Part shown: in pieces, positions 50,912 to 58,997 of the stretch | Layout of the letters: each line of letters starts with the position of its first letter | How positions within the stretch are numbered: the stretch's first letter is position 1 | From: Pseudomonas sp. UBA1879 | Lineage (GTDB): Bacteria > Pseudomonadota > Gammaproteobacteria > Pseudomonadales > Pseudomonadaceae | Reading direction: 5' to 3' | DNA: 64,000 nucleotides | NCBI RefSeq assembly: GCF_002338065.1 | Contig: NZ_DDHJ01000004.1 | Coordinates: 764,059 to 828,058, forward strand | Made by a program: the position numbers and the translations under genes | Notes under the pieces: generated by a model | What the model saw: the letters and a program-made list of their open reading frames with translations, nothing else | Databases searched by the model: none | What the model was told of the DNA's origin: nothing

Positions 50912-52516
50912 ATGCTGGCCTGGAACCAAAAAACCTTTCTGATCGTCGATGATTTCTCCGATTTTCGCAGCTCGGTCCGCTCGATGTTGCGCGAGTTGGG
51001 CGTCAAGGAAGTGGACACCGCTGATACCGGCGAACAGGCGATCAAGGCCTGTTCGCAAAAGCGCTATGACTTCATCCTGCACGACTTCAACCTGGGCGAT
51101 GGCAAGAAAAACGGCCAGCAGGTGCTCGAAGATCTGATGACGGACCGGCTGATCAGCCACGAAAGCGTGTTCGTCATGGTCACTGCCGAGAACAGTCAGG
51201 CGATGGTCATGAGCGCGCTGGAATGGGAGCCCGATGCTTACCTGACGAAGCCGTTCAACCGGGCGAGCCTGGCGCAGCGGCTGGAAAAGATCGTCCAGCG
51301 CAAAAACCTGCTCAAGCCGATTCTCCAAGCCTTGGATCGTGGCAAGCCCGCCGAAGTGCTGGCCGCTTGCGTGAACCTGACCCAACAGGACCCGCGTTTC
51401 GCGCCGCTCTGCTTGCGCTACAAGGCCGACGCGCTGCGCGATCTGAACCAGCACGAACCACTGGAAGCGTTTCTCAAATCCATCCTCGCCGACCGCCCGC
51501 AACCTTGGGCGTATTCGGCGCTGGGCAAGTTGCTGTTCAAGCGCAATCGCAATGCCGAAGCGCAAACGGTCTATGAAGAAGCGATTCGTGCCTTTAATGC
51601 GATGCCGGTGCTGTTCGACGGGCTGGCCGACGTGTTGATTGCCACGGGTGACAACCGTCGGGCGCAAAAAATGCTCGAAGAAGCGGTGCGCCTGTCGCCC
51701 TATGCCGTGCGCCGCCAGCGGCTGTTGGGCAAGCTTTCGCTGGAAAACCAGGACTTCGATGGCGCCTCCCGCGCGTTCCGCCAGGCGGTGTCTCAAGGCC
51801 AGTTTTCTCGCTTCAAAGACCCGGAAACCAATCTGGGGTTGGCGCAGGCACTGATCAGCAAAGGCGGCGATCGCGGTCTGGACGCGCGAACCCGCGTGGA
51901 AATCAACCAGACGCTGGGCGACGTCGCCAAGGAGCATGCCAACGACGCTGGTTTGCAGGTGCGCGCGCGTTTGATGAAAGCCACCAGTGTCGCCAGTTCC
52001 GACCCGGAAATGGCCGCCAAACTGACCGAACAGGCCATGGCGCGCCTGGACGGCATGGAGCAGTTTTTGAGCGCCGATGCCGCTCTGGCCGTGGCATCCC
52101 AGCTCAAGCAGCTGGGTCAGGAAGCGGCCGGCGCTGGCATTCTGAAAAGCTGCGCGGAAATCTATGGCGACGATCCGGCCGTCATGCAGAACATCGCCAG
52201 ACAGACCGACGACCCGGAAATCCTTGGCGCGGGCAAAGCCGCCATTGACCTGAACCTGCAAGGCATTCGCAGTTATCGCGCGGGCAAGCTGGGCGAGGCT
52301 CAAGACCTGTTCCGTCAGGGGCTGGCGCTGCAGCCCAAAAACATCAGTATCGCGCTGAACATGGCGCAATCGTTGCTGCACATGGGCGTGCAAAACCTCG
52401 ATGCGGCAAGCCTCAAGGAGTGCCAGAACAGTCTGAAAATGGTGGGCAAGATGCCCGAGACCGACCCGCGATACGAGCGGTATCAGAAACTGCGACTCAA
52501 GGCGTTTGGTGAATGA
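50912..52516 (+). CDS. Receiver domain-TPR response regulator
   Basis: The 534-aa protein has an N-terminal receiver (residues 8-130): FLIVDDFSDFRSS, the phospho-acceptor Asp in FILHDFNLGDG near residue 58, Thr in VMVTAE and Lys in YLTKPFN. The remaining 400 residues are helical tetratricopeptide-like repeats (AYSALGKLLFKRNRNAEAQT, RRAQKMLEEAVRLSPYAVRR, NISIALNMAQSLLHMG). No DNA-binding or enzymatic output domain is present, so it probably acts by protein binding. The stop overlaps the next gene's start (ATGA), pairing it with the kinase. Similar proteins exist in other pseudomonads; targets unknown. Confidence 0.88.
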   Translation: MLAWNQKTFLIVDDFSDFRSSVRSMLRELGVKEVDTADTGEQAIKACSQKRYDFILHDFNLGDGKKNGQQVLEDLMTDRLISHESVFVMVTAENSQAMVMSALEWEPDAYLTKPFNRASLAQRLEKIVQRKNLLKPILQALDRGKPAEVLAACVNLTQQDPRFAPLCLRYKADALRDLNQHEPLEAFLKSILADRPQPWAYSALGKLLFKRNRNAEAQTVYEEAIRAFNAMPVLFDGLADVLIATGDNRRAQKMLEEAVRLSPYAVRRQRLLGKLSLENQDFDGASRAFRQAVSQGQFSRFKDPETNLGLAQALISKGGDRGLDARTRVEINQTLGDVAKEHANDAGLQVRARLMKATSVASSDPEMAAKLTEQAMARLDGMEQFLSADAALAVASQLKQLGQEAAGAGILKSCAEIYGDDPAVMQNIARQTDDPEILGAGKAAIDLNLQGIRSYRAGKLGEAQDLFRQGLALQPKNISIALNMAQSLLHMGVQNLDAASLKECQNSLKMVGKMPETDPRYERYQKLRLKAFGE

Positions 52517-53205
52517 CGGACGAGGATTCGGGGCTGGATTTTTCCATGGTGATCGCCTCCACCGTGCACGACATGAAGAACTCGCTGGCCTCGCTGATCC
52601 AGGCCCACGGGCAATGGGTCAAGCAATTGCCCGAGGCTCATCGCGACACGCCGGAACAAGGCGTGATCGATTACGAATTTGCCCACCTCAACGGCATGCT
52701 CGTGCAACTGCTGGGGCTCTACAAACTGGGCGTGAATCAGCTGCCCTTGCGACCGGATTATCACGAGCTGGATGACTTCATCGAGGCGCAGTTGGCGTTC
52801 CATCAGGAAGTGCTCGACAGCCGTGGCATCGAGGCGCGGTATGAGATTGAAGACTTTGGCCTGCCCGGTTTTTTCGACCGCGAGCTGATCGGCTCGGTGG
52901 TGTCGAACGTGGTGATCAATGCCATTCGCTTTGCCCGCAAGGAGGTGCTGATCACCGCGGCGCAGGTGGGCGAGCAACTGGTCATCAGCGTCAACGACGA
53001 CGGCCCGGGGTTCCCTGAACACATGGTGGAAAAGCAGACGGATTATGTCCTCGGTATCAATCAGAACAGCGGCAGCACCGGCCTCGGTCTTTATTTCGCC
53101 GCCAACATCGCTCGCCAGCATCAACGCCAGGGCGTGCCGGGGCATATCGAAATTGCCAACGGTGGGGCGTTGGGCGGTGGGGTGTTCAGGATTTATTTGC
53201 CCTGA
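52513..53205 (+). CDS. Soluble minimal sensor histidine kinase
   Basis: The 230-aa protein has an H-box VHDMKNSLASL with the phospho-acceptor His near residue 19, and an ATP-binding domain with N-box SNVVINAIRFARKEV, G1 VNDDGPGFPE and G2 STGLGLYFAANIA. No transmembrane or sensory domain precedes the H-box, so input must come from a partner. It overlaps the receiver-TPR gene by four bases and is its likely cognate kinase. Confidence 0.88.
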   Translation: MTDEDSGLDFSMVIASTVHDMKNSLASLIQAHGQWVKQLPEAHRDTPEQGVIDYEFAHLNGMLVQLLGLYKLGVNQLPLRPDYHELDDFIEAQLAFHQEVLDSRGIEARYEIEDFGLPGFFDRELIGSVVSNVVINAIRFARKEVLITAAQVGEQLVISVNDDGPGFPEHMVEKQTDYVLGINQNSGSTGLGLYFAANIARQHQRQGVPGHIEIANGGALGGGVFRIYLP

Positions 53206-53400
53206 TTGAACGCCAGACGTTCTGTTGTCGATGCTGGCCGTAGGAGCGTCGCTTGCGAACGGCTGCGTAGCCGTCGTGAAACCTGACGGCTCGGACAATC
53301 TGATACACCGCATGTCCAGAGTGTGCCGCCGCTTCGGTCGGACGCGACCCCAGGCCGATCGCGAGCCAGCAACGCGCCTTCGGCATAAGCCGCTGTTTGC
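53206..53400. repeat. Degenerate REP-like sequence
   Basis: GTAGGAGCGTCGCTTGCGAA and a distant GATCGCGAGCCAGCAACGCG resemble decayed arms of REP families B/C. It separates the kinase from the convergent gntR-type gene. Confidence 0.4.
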
Positions 53401-54123
53401 CTACAGCTTCACGCCTTTCCCCAACACCACATTCAGCGCGTTGCGCGCATCGTCCAATTGCACCAGCGTCGCGTGATGGGCGCCGAGGGCGTCGCGGTTT
53501 TCGATGGCGGTGAGGATGGCCTTGTGTCGTGGCAGCGCCAGTTCATGCAAGTTCGGGCGTTTGTTGGAGTGTTTCAACGCTTCGCGCAACGCCAGCGACA
53601 GCATGTTACACAGGTGCGCGAGCAGATCGTTGTGGGTGGCGTCGGCGATGCGGCTGTGAAAATCCAGGTCCGGCTGCAGCACGTCTTCCACCGTAGGCGC
53701 GGCGGCCATGCGTTCGTAAGCCTCGCCGATGCTGGCGAGCTCATCCGGCGTAGCGTGTTGTGCGGCAAGGGCCGCGGCGGCGGGTTCGATGATGCTGCGC
53801 ACGCTGGTCAGCAGCGCGAAGAATTCATTCTGCGGCGAGCTCTGCATCAGCCAGTGCAGCACGTCCGGGTCGAGCATGTGCCACTCGCGACGGGGCTTCA
53901 CCACGGTGCCCACGCGTGGCCGCGAATACACCAGACCCTTGGCCACCAACACCCGGGTTGCCTCCCGGAGCACCGGTCGGCTGACCGCATATTCTTCACA
54001 GAGCAGCGCTTCGGCGGGGAGTTTGTCGTCAGGCTTGAAACGGCCCGAAACGATCTGCATGCCGATGTCCTGGACAATGCGCGAATGCATGCTTTTGCGG
54101 TCGGAGGGCTTACGGTAATCCAT
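53401..54123 (-). CDS. GntR/FadR-subfamily transcriptional regulator
   Basis: A 240-aa regulator with an N-terminal winged helix (MQIVSGRFKPDDKLPAEALL, CEEYAVSRPVLREATRVLVA) and an all-helical FCD ligand domain (DLDFHSRIADATHNDLLAHL and HKAILTAIENRD contain the metal-binding Asp/His residues). FadR-type regulators of sugar-acid catabolism are usually repressors released by a pathway acid. It follows the dehydratase on the same strand, and a consensus TNGTNNNACNA operator lies in that gene's divergent promoter region. Confidence 0.88.
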   Translation of the reverse strand: MDYRKPSDRKSMHSRIVQDIGMQIVSGRFKPDDKLPAEALLCEEYAVSRPVLREATRVLVAKGLVYSRPRVGTVVKPRREWHMLDPDVLHWLMQSSPQNEFFALLTSVRSIIEPAAAALAAQHATPDELASIGEAYERMAAAPTVEDVLQPDLDFHSRIADATHNDLLAHLCNMLSLALREALKHSNKRPNLHELALPRHKAILTAIENRDALGAHHATLVQLDDARNALNVVLGKGVKL

Positions 54124-54246
54124 GGGGCGCGGGGCGATCCTGAGCGATGAATGCGGCGCATCATAGCATTGGCAGGAAGGAGGGCGCGGGTGCGAAAGTC
54201 AGGTAGTTTCACGGACACAGGTGACGGCACGCGTTCTCGCGATCCT

Positions 54247-54333
54247 GTGGGAGCCGGCTCGCTGGCGAAAGCGGAAGGTCAGGCAATATCTCTGTCACTG
54301 ATCCATCGCCTTCGCCAGCAAGCCGGCTCCCAC
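54247..54333. repeat. REP pair, family A
   Basis: GTGGGAGCCGGCTCGCTGGC with GAAAGCG and the inverse GCCAGCAAGCCGGCTCCCAC. One base differs in the left arm. It lies between the dehydratase and its regulator gene. Confidence 0.85.
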
Positions 54334-54344
54334 AGTTCATCCGA

Positions 54345-56099
54345 TCAATGCGAATGCCGCGGCACTTCGGAGCCGCGCATGCCTACCAGAAAATCGAAAT
54401 CGCAGCCTTGATCCGCCTGCATCACATGGTCGATGTACAACTGACGATAGCCACCGATCAGCGTGTTTTGCGGCGCTTGCCAGTCAGCCAGGCGCGCGTC
54501 GAGTTCTGCCTGGGGAATGTCCAGGTGCAAGCGCCCGGTCGCGCAGTCCAGCTCGATGAAATCGCCTTCCTGCACCACTGCCAGTGGCCCGCCCGCTGCC
54601 GCTTCCGGCGCCACGTGCAAGACCACCGTGCCGTACGCCGTGCCGCTCATGCGCGCATCGGAAATCCGCACCATGTCGGTGACGCCTTGGGCCAACAATT
54701 TGGCCGGCAGACCCATGTTGCCGACCTCGGCCATGCCCGGATAACCCTTCGGCCCGCAATTTTTCATCACCAGGATGCTGTTGGCATCGACGTCCAGATC
54801 GGGATCGTTGATCCGCGCCTTGTACATGTCGAAGTTCTCGAAAACCACTGCACGGCCGCGATGCTTCATCAGCGCAGGCGTGGCGGCAGAGGGCTTGAGT
54901 ACGGCACCCAATGGCGCGAGATTGCCGCGCAGCACGCAGATCCCGCCGTCGGCCACCAGTGGGTTGTCGATGGCTCGGATGACTTCGTCATCGCCATAGA
55001 TCGGCGAATGCTTCACGTTTTCCCACAATGACTTGCCGTTCACCGTCAACGCTTCCGGGTTGGGAATCAGGTTGTTCTCGCCCAGACGACGCAGCACCGC
55101 AGGCAGGCCGCCCGCGTAATAAAACTCTTCCATCAGAAAGCGCCCGGATGGTTGGAGGTCCACCAGCGTGGGCGTGCCGCGGCCGATGCGCGTCCAGTCG
55201 TCCAGTTCCAGATCGACGCCGATGCGACCGGCGATGGCCTTCAGGTGAATCACCGCGTTGGTCGAACCACCAATTGCAGCGTTGACGCGAATGGCGTTCT
55301 CGAAGGCCTCCCGAGTGAGAATTTTCGACAGGCGCAGGTCTTCATTGACCATCTGCACCGCGCGCATGCCGGACATGTGCGCCAACACGTAACGGCGTGA
55401 GTCAACGGCCGGAATCGCCGCGTTGTGCGGCAGCGAGGTGCCCAGTGCTTCAGCCATGCAGGCCATGGTCGACGCCGTGCCCATGGTGTTGCACGTACCC
55501 GCCGAGCGGGACATGCCGGCTTCGGCGGAGAGAAATTCGTCGAGGCTGATCTGGCCCGCCTTATACGACTCGTGCATCTGCCAGACGATGGTTCCGGCGC
55601 CGATGTCCTTGCCCTTGTGCTTGCCGTTCAACATCGGCCCGCCGGTGACGACGATCGCCGGCACGTCACAACTCGCTGCGCCCATCAGCAGGGCAGGGGT
55701 GGTCTTGTCGCAACCGGTCAGCAGCACCACGCCGTCGATAGGGTTGCCGCGAATCGCCTCCTCCACATCCATGCTCGCCAGGTTGCGCGTGAGCATTGCC
55801 GTCGGACGCAGGTTCGATTCGCCATTGGAGAACACCGGGAACTCAACCGGGAAACCACCGGCCTCGATGACGCCCCGTTTGACGTGCTCGGCGATGGTAC
55901 GAAAGTGGGCGTTGCAGGGGGTGAGTTCAGACCAAGTGTTGCAGATGCCAATGATTGGCTTGCCCTGAAACTGATGGTCGGCAATGCCCTGGTTCTTCAT
56001 CCAGCTGCGGTACATGAAGCCGTTCTTGTCAGCGGTCCCGAACCATTGGGCCGAACGCAGGGTAGGTTTTTTCTGGGTATTGGACGGGGAATCAGACAT
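54345..56099 (-). CDS. IlvD/Edd-family sugar-acid dehydratase (arabonate/xylonate-type)
   Basis: The 584-aa protein is an Fe-S dehydratase: GICNTWSELTPCN, TGCDKTTPALLMGA and SAGTCNTMGTASTM contain the conserved cysteines, and MKNCGPKGYPGMAEVGNMGL and SDARMSGTAYGTVVLH are C-terminal blocks. It resembles L-arabonate and related aldonate dehydratases more than IlvD itself. Such enzymes make 2-keto-3-deoxy acids, the step expected before the FAH-type and semialdehyde dehydrogenase genes nearby. The exact aldonate cannot be told from sequence alone. Confidence 0.88.
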   Translation of the reverse strand: MSDSPSNTQKKPTLRSAQWFGTADKNGFMYRSWMKNQGIADHQFQGKPIIGICNTWSELTPCNAHFRTIAEHVKRGVIEAGGFPVEFPVFSNGESNLRPTAMLTRNLASMDVEEAIRGNPIDGVVLLTGCDKTTPALLMGAASCDVPAIVVTGGPMLNGKHKGKDIGAGTIVWQMHESYKAGQISLDEFLSAEAGMSRSAGTCNTMGTASTMACMAEALGTSLPHNAAIPAVDSRRYVLAHMSGMRAVQMVNEDLRLSKILTREAFENAIRVNAAIGGSTNAVIHLKAIAGRIGVDLELDDWTRIGRGTPTLVDLQPSGRFLMEEFYYAGGLPAVLRRLGENNLIPNPEALTVNGKSLWENVKHSPIYGDDEVIRAIDNPLVADGGICVLRGNLAPLGAVLKPSAATPALMKHRGRAVVFENFDMYKARINDPDLDVDANSILVMKNCGPKGYPGMAEVGNMGLPAKLLAQGVTDMVRISDARMSGTAYGTVVLHVAPEAAAGGPLAVVQEGDFIELDCATGRLHLDIPQAELDARLADWQAPQNTLIGGYRQLYIDHVMQADQGCDFDFLVGMRGSEVPRHSH

Positions 56100-56100
56100 A

Positions 56101-56144
56101 AATCAGCACTCTTATTGTAAGACTTAAAACGTCATGTGCTGATT
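56101..56144 (-). promoter_or_regulatory. Inverted repeat in the dehydratase leader
   Basis: AATCAGCAC at 56101-56109, directly before the start codon, and GTGCTGATT at 56136-56144 are perfect inverted copies. Between them TTGTAAGACTT (56115-56125) fits TNGTNNNACNA except for the last base. It could be a secondary operator or a hairpin covering the start site. Confidence 0.45.
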
Positions 56145-56189
56145 AAAATAGGCCTAAAAACCCCTGAGTGGAAGTGTTGTAACGCTAAA

Positions 56190-56200
56190 TAGTAATACTA
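56190..56200. promoter_or_regulatory. FadR-type GntR operator
   Basis: TAGTAATACTA is a perfect palindrome and an exact match to the FadR-subfamily consensus TNGTNNNACNA. It lies midway between the divergent dehydratase and MFS genes, where the neighbouring GntR regulator would control both. Confidence 0.65.
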
Positions 56201-56320
56201 TATAGTCAGCGTCATCCGAGGGACGACCCTGCCTGCCGCGTACTCAACCACCTGGCACACACGAAGGCAGAGGCGATCTCCGTTGCTTCCATAACAAAAA
56301 CAATCGTGGAGACCGCATAC

Positions 56321-57637
56321 ATGAGCCAGGAACTCAGGCTTATCCGTCGCATCACCTTGAAACTCATCCCGTTTCTGATCCTCCTGTACCTGATCGCCTA
56401 TGTGGACCGCTCCGCCGTGGGCTTCGCCAAACTGCACATGGGTGCCGACGTTGGTATCGGTGATGCGGCGTATGGTCTGGGTGCCGGGCTGTTCTTCATC
56501 GGCTACTTCCTGCTGGAAATCCCCAGCAACCTCATGCTCGAACGCTTCGGCGCTCGGCGCTGGTTCGCGCGGATCATGATCACGTGGGGCGTGATCACCA
56601 TGGGCATGGCGTTCATTCAGGGCCCGACCAGCTTCTACGTGATGCGTTTTCTCCTCGGCGCGGCAGAAGCGGGTTTCTTCCCCGGCGTTCTCTACTACAT
56701 CACCCAATGGTTCCCGGTGCGCCATCGCGGCAAGATCCTCGGCCTGTTCATCCTCTCGCAACCTATCGCCATGATGATCACTGGCCCGATTTCCGGCGGC
56801 CTGCTGGGCATGGAAGGCGTGGGCGGTCTACACGGCTGGCAATGGCTGTTCCTGTGCATCGGTGCTCCGGCGATCCTGCTGACCTGGCCGGTGCTGCGCT
56901 GGTTGCCGGACGGACCGAAAGACGTGAAGTGGATGGACCCGGTCGAAAAAGAATGGTTGACCGGCGAGCTGAAAAAAGACCTCGAAGCCTACGGCCAGAC
57001 TCGCCACGGCAATCCGCTGCACGCGCTCAAGGACAAACGGGTCCTGCTCCTGGCGCTGTTCTATCTGCCCGTGACGTTGAGCATTTACGGTTTGGGACTG
57101 TGGTTGCCTACGTTGATCAAACAATTCGGTGGCAGCGATTTGGTCACCGGGTTCGTGTCGGCCGTCCCGTATATTTTCGGCATCGTCGGTTTGCTCATCG
57201 TCCCGCGCAGTTCGGACCGTTTGAATGACCGCTACGGCCACCTGGCGGTTCTGTATGTGATCGGTGCGATCGGTCTGTTCCTGAGCGCCTTCCTCAGCGT
57301 GCCGGTGCTGCAATTGGCCGCGCTGTGTCTGGTGGCGTTCTCCCTGTTTTCCTGCACCGCGGTGTTCTGGACCTTGCCCGGCCGTTTCTTCGCCGGAGCC
57401 AGCGCGGCAGCCGGTATTGCGTTGATCAACTCGGTGGGCAACCTCGGCGGCTACATCGGTCCGTTCGTCATTGGCTGGTTGAAAGAACTCACCGGCAATC
57501 TCGCCAGCGGTCTGTACTTTCTCTCGGGGGTGATGATTGTCGGCTTGATTCTGACCGGCGTGGTGTATCGCGTGCTCGAACGCAAACATGTGTTGCCGAC
57601 GTCCGAGTTTGCGGCCAGCGCCCGCGGTTCTCGTTAA
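56321..57637 (+). CDS. ACS-family MFS transporter (sugar-acid uptake)
   Basis: The 438-aa protein has 12 hydrophobic helices. PFLILLYLIAYVDRSAVGFA and RFLLGAAEAGFFPGVLYYIT plus QWFPVRHRGKILGLFIL are signatures of the anion:cation symporter family (phthalate, tartrate, glucarate and galactonate permeases). It is divergent from the sugar-acid dehydratase and so probably imports its substrate. ATG 56321 lies nine bases after GGAG. Confidence 0.85.
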   Translation: MSQELRLIRRITLKLIPFLILLYLIAYVDRSAVGFAKLHMGADVGIGDAAYGLGAGLFFIGYFLLEIPSNLMLERFGARRWFARIMITWGVITMGMAFIQGPTSFYVMRFLLGAAEAGFFPGVLYYITQWFPVRHRGKILGLFILSQPIAMMITGPISGGLLGMEGVGGLHGWQWLFLCIGAPAILLTWPVLRWLPDGPKDVKWMDPVEKEWLTGELKKDLEAYGQTRHGNPLHALKDKRVLLLALFYLPVTLSIYGLGLWLPTLIKQFGGSDLVTGFVSAVPYIFGIVGLLIVPRSSDRLNDRYGHLAVLYVIGAIGLFLSAFLSVPVLQLAALCLVAFSLFSCTAVFWTLPGRFFAGASAAAGIALINSVGNLGGYIGPFVIGWLKELTGNLASGLYFLSGVMIVGLILTGVVYRVLERKHVLPTSEFAASARGSR

Positions 57638-57669
57638 TGACGCGCTTGTATTTCTGACGTACGCCGCAC

Positions 57670-57806
57670 CTGTAGGCGTGTGGCTTGTCCCGCGATCGAC
57701 TGCGAAGCGCTCGCAAAGTCTGCGACCTCGGTGGACCCGAAACACCGCATGCATTGGTGTTACGACGACTGCGTCGTCGATCGCGGGACAAGCCACGCTC
57801 CTACAA
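57670..57806. repeat. REP-like long inverted repeat, family C
   Basis: CTGTAGGCGTGTGGCTTGTC with CCGCGATCG, and CGATCGCGGGACAAGCCACG with CTCCTACA, are inverted arms about 85 bp apart, matching the copy at 3283. It lies between the MFS and FAH-type genes. Confidence 0.78.
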
Positions 57807-57839
57807 GGGGCGGCTGCGCTCAACGTAAAGGAGAAACTC

Positions 57840-58832
57840 ATGCATTTGGTTCAATTCGAATTGGGTAACGGTCAGCGTCGAGTCGGTCTGGTGGACGGCG
57901 GCCTGGTGCGGGAAGTGCAGGGTGCGACCAGCACCCGTGAACTCGCGCTGGCGGCCATTGACAAGCACATTTCCCTTGCCGAACAGGTCGACAGCCACGG
58001 CCTCGGCGACAGCCACGACTACTCGCAACTGCGCGCCGATCTGCGCATTCTGCCGCCGCTGGATCATCCGGACCCCGCGCACTTGCTGGTTAGCGGCACT
58101 GGCCTCACGCATCTGGGCAGCGCCTCGGCGCGGGACAAAATGCACCAGCATGGCAATGACGAAGCGGCCATGACCGACACCATGCGCATCTTCAAATGGG
58201 GCATCGAAGGTGGCAAACCCGATGCTGGTCAGGCGGGGGTGCAACCAGAGTGGTTCTACAAGGGCGACGGCAGCATCGTCATCCGCCCAGGCGAAGCGTT
58301 TCCGCAGCCGCCGTTCTCCGAGGACGCGGGCGAGGAGCCCGAATTGAGCGGTCTCTACGTAATCGGCAACGACGGCAAGCCATACCGACTCGGGTTTGCC
58401 ATCGGCAACGAATTCTCCGACCACGTCATGGAGCGCAAGAATTACCTGTACCTCGCCCATTCGAAACTGCGCGCCTGTTCGTTCGGCCCCGAGCTGCGCG
58501 TCGGCGATTTGCCGCAGCACCTGTCAGGCACCAGCCGTATCCTGCGCGACGGCCAGGTGTTGTGGGAGAAGGAGTTCCTGAGCGGCGAGGCCAACATGTG
58601 CCATAGCCTGGAAAACCTCGAATACCACCACTTCAAATACCGTCAGTTTCTGCGTCCGGGAGACGTGCACGTGCACTTCTTCGGCACCGCGACCCTGTCC
58701 TTCGCCGATGGCATCGAGACCCAACCGGGCGACCATTTCGAGATCAGCCAACGCGAATTTGGCGCGCCATTGATCAACGGCATTGCGCCGACGGACGCAG
58801 TGTTTCAGCCGGGTGGCATCAAGCAGCTCTAA
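57840..58832 (+). CDS. FAH-superfamily protein, AraD1/2-keto-3-deoxy acid dehydratase candidate
   Basis: From ATG 57840, with AAGGAG upstream, the 330-aa product has a fumarylacetoacetate hydrolase-type fold. VSGTGLTHLGSASARDKMHQ near 90, YVIGNDGKPYRLGFAIGNEF and DHVMERKNYLYLAHSK near 200 hold the acidic metal ligands. FAH-type enzymes in pentose oxidation dehydrate 2-keto-3-deoxy-pentonates to 2-oxoglutarate semialdehyde. The next gene is a semialdehyde dehydrogenase, which fits that role. An upstream frame start at 57588 reads through the repeat and is rejected. Confidence 0.75.
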   Translation: MHLVQFELGNGQRRVGLVDGGLVREVQGATSTRELALAAIDKHISLAEQVDSHGLGDSHDYSQLRADLRILPPLDHPDPAHLLVSGTGLTHLGSASARDKMHQHGNDEAAMTDTMRIFKWGIEGGKPDAGQAGVQPEWFYKGDGSIVIRPGEAFPQPPFSEDAGEEPELSGLYVIGNDGKPYRLGFAIGNEFSDHVMERKNYLYLAHSKLRACSFGPELRVGDLPQHLSGTSRILRDGQVLWEKEFLSGEANMCHSLENLEYHHFKYRQFLRPGDVHVHFFGTATLSFADGIETQPGDHFEISQREFGAPLINGIAPTDAVFQPGGIKQL

Positions 58833-58865
58833 AGAACAACGCAATGTCGCTTCTGCCCGAAGGAC

Positions 58866-58952
58866 GTGGGAGCCGGCTTGCTGGCGAATGCGGTTTACCC
58901 GTCACCCCTGTGGTGTCTGAAAGGACGCCTTCGCCAGCAAGCCGGCTCCCAC
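58866..58952. repeat. REP pair, family A
   Basis: GTGGGAGCCGGCTTGCTGGC with GAATGCG and its inverse GCCAGCAAGCCGGCTCCCAC. It sits inside the presumed operon between the FAH-type and dehydrogenase genes, and would otherwise be misread as an N-terminal extension of the latter. Confidence 0.88.
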
Positions 58953-58997
58953 AGGAATGCGGTTTACCTGACAGACCCGATTAACAGGACCCGACTC

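Noticed and set aside
58866..58997. 44-residue extension of the semialdehyde dehydrogenase
   Set aside because: Encoded by a family A REP pair; the homologous protein starts at 58998.
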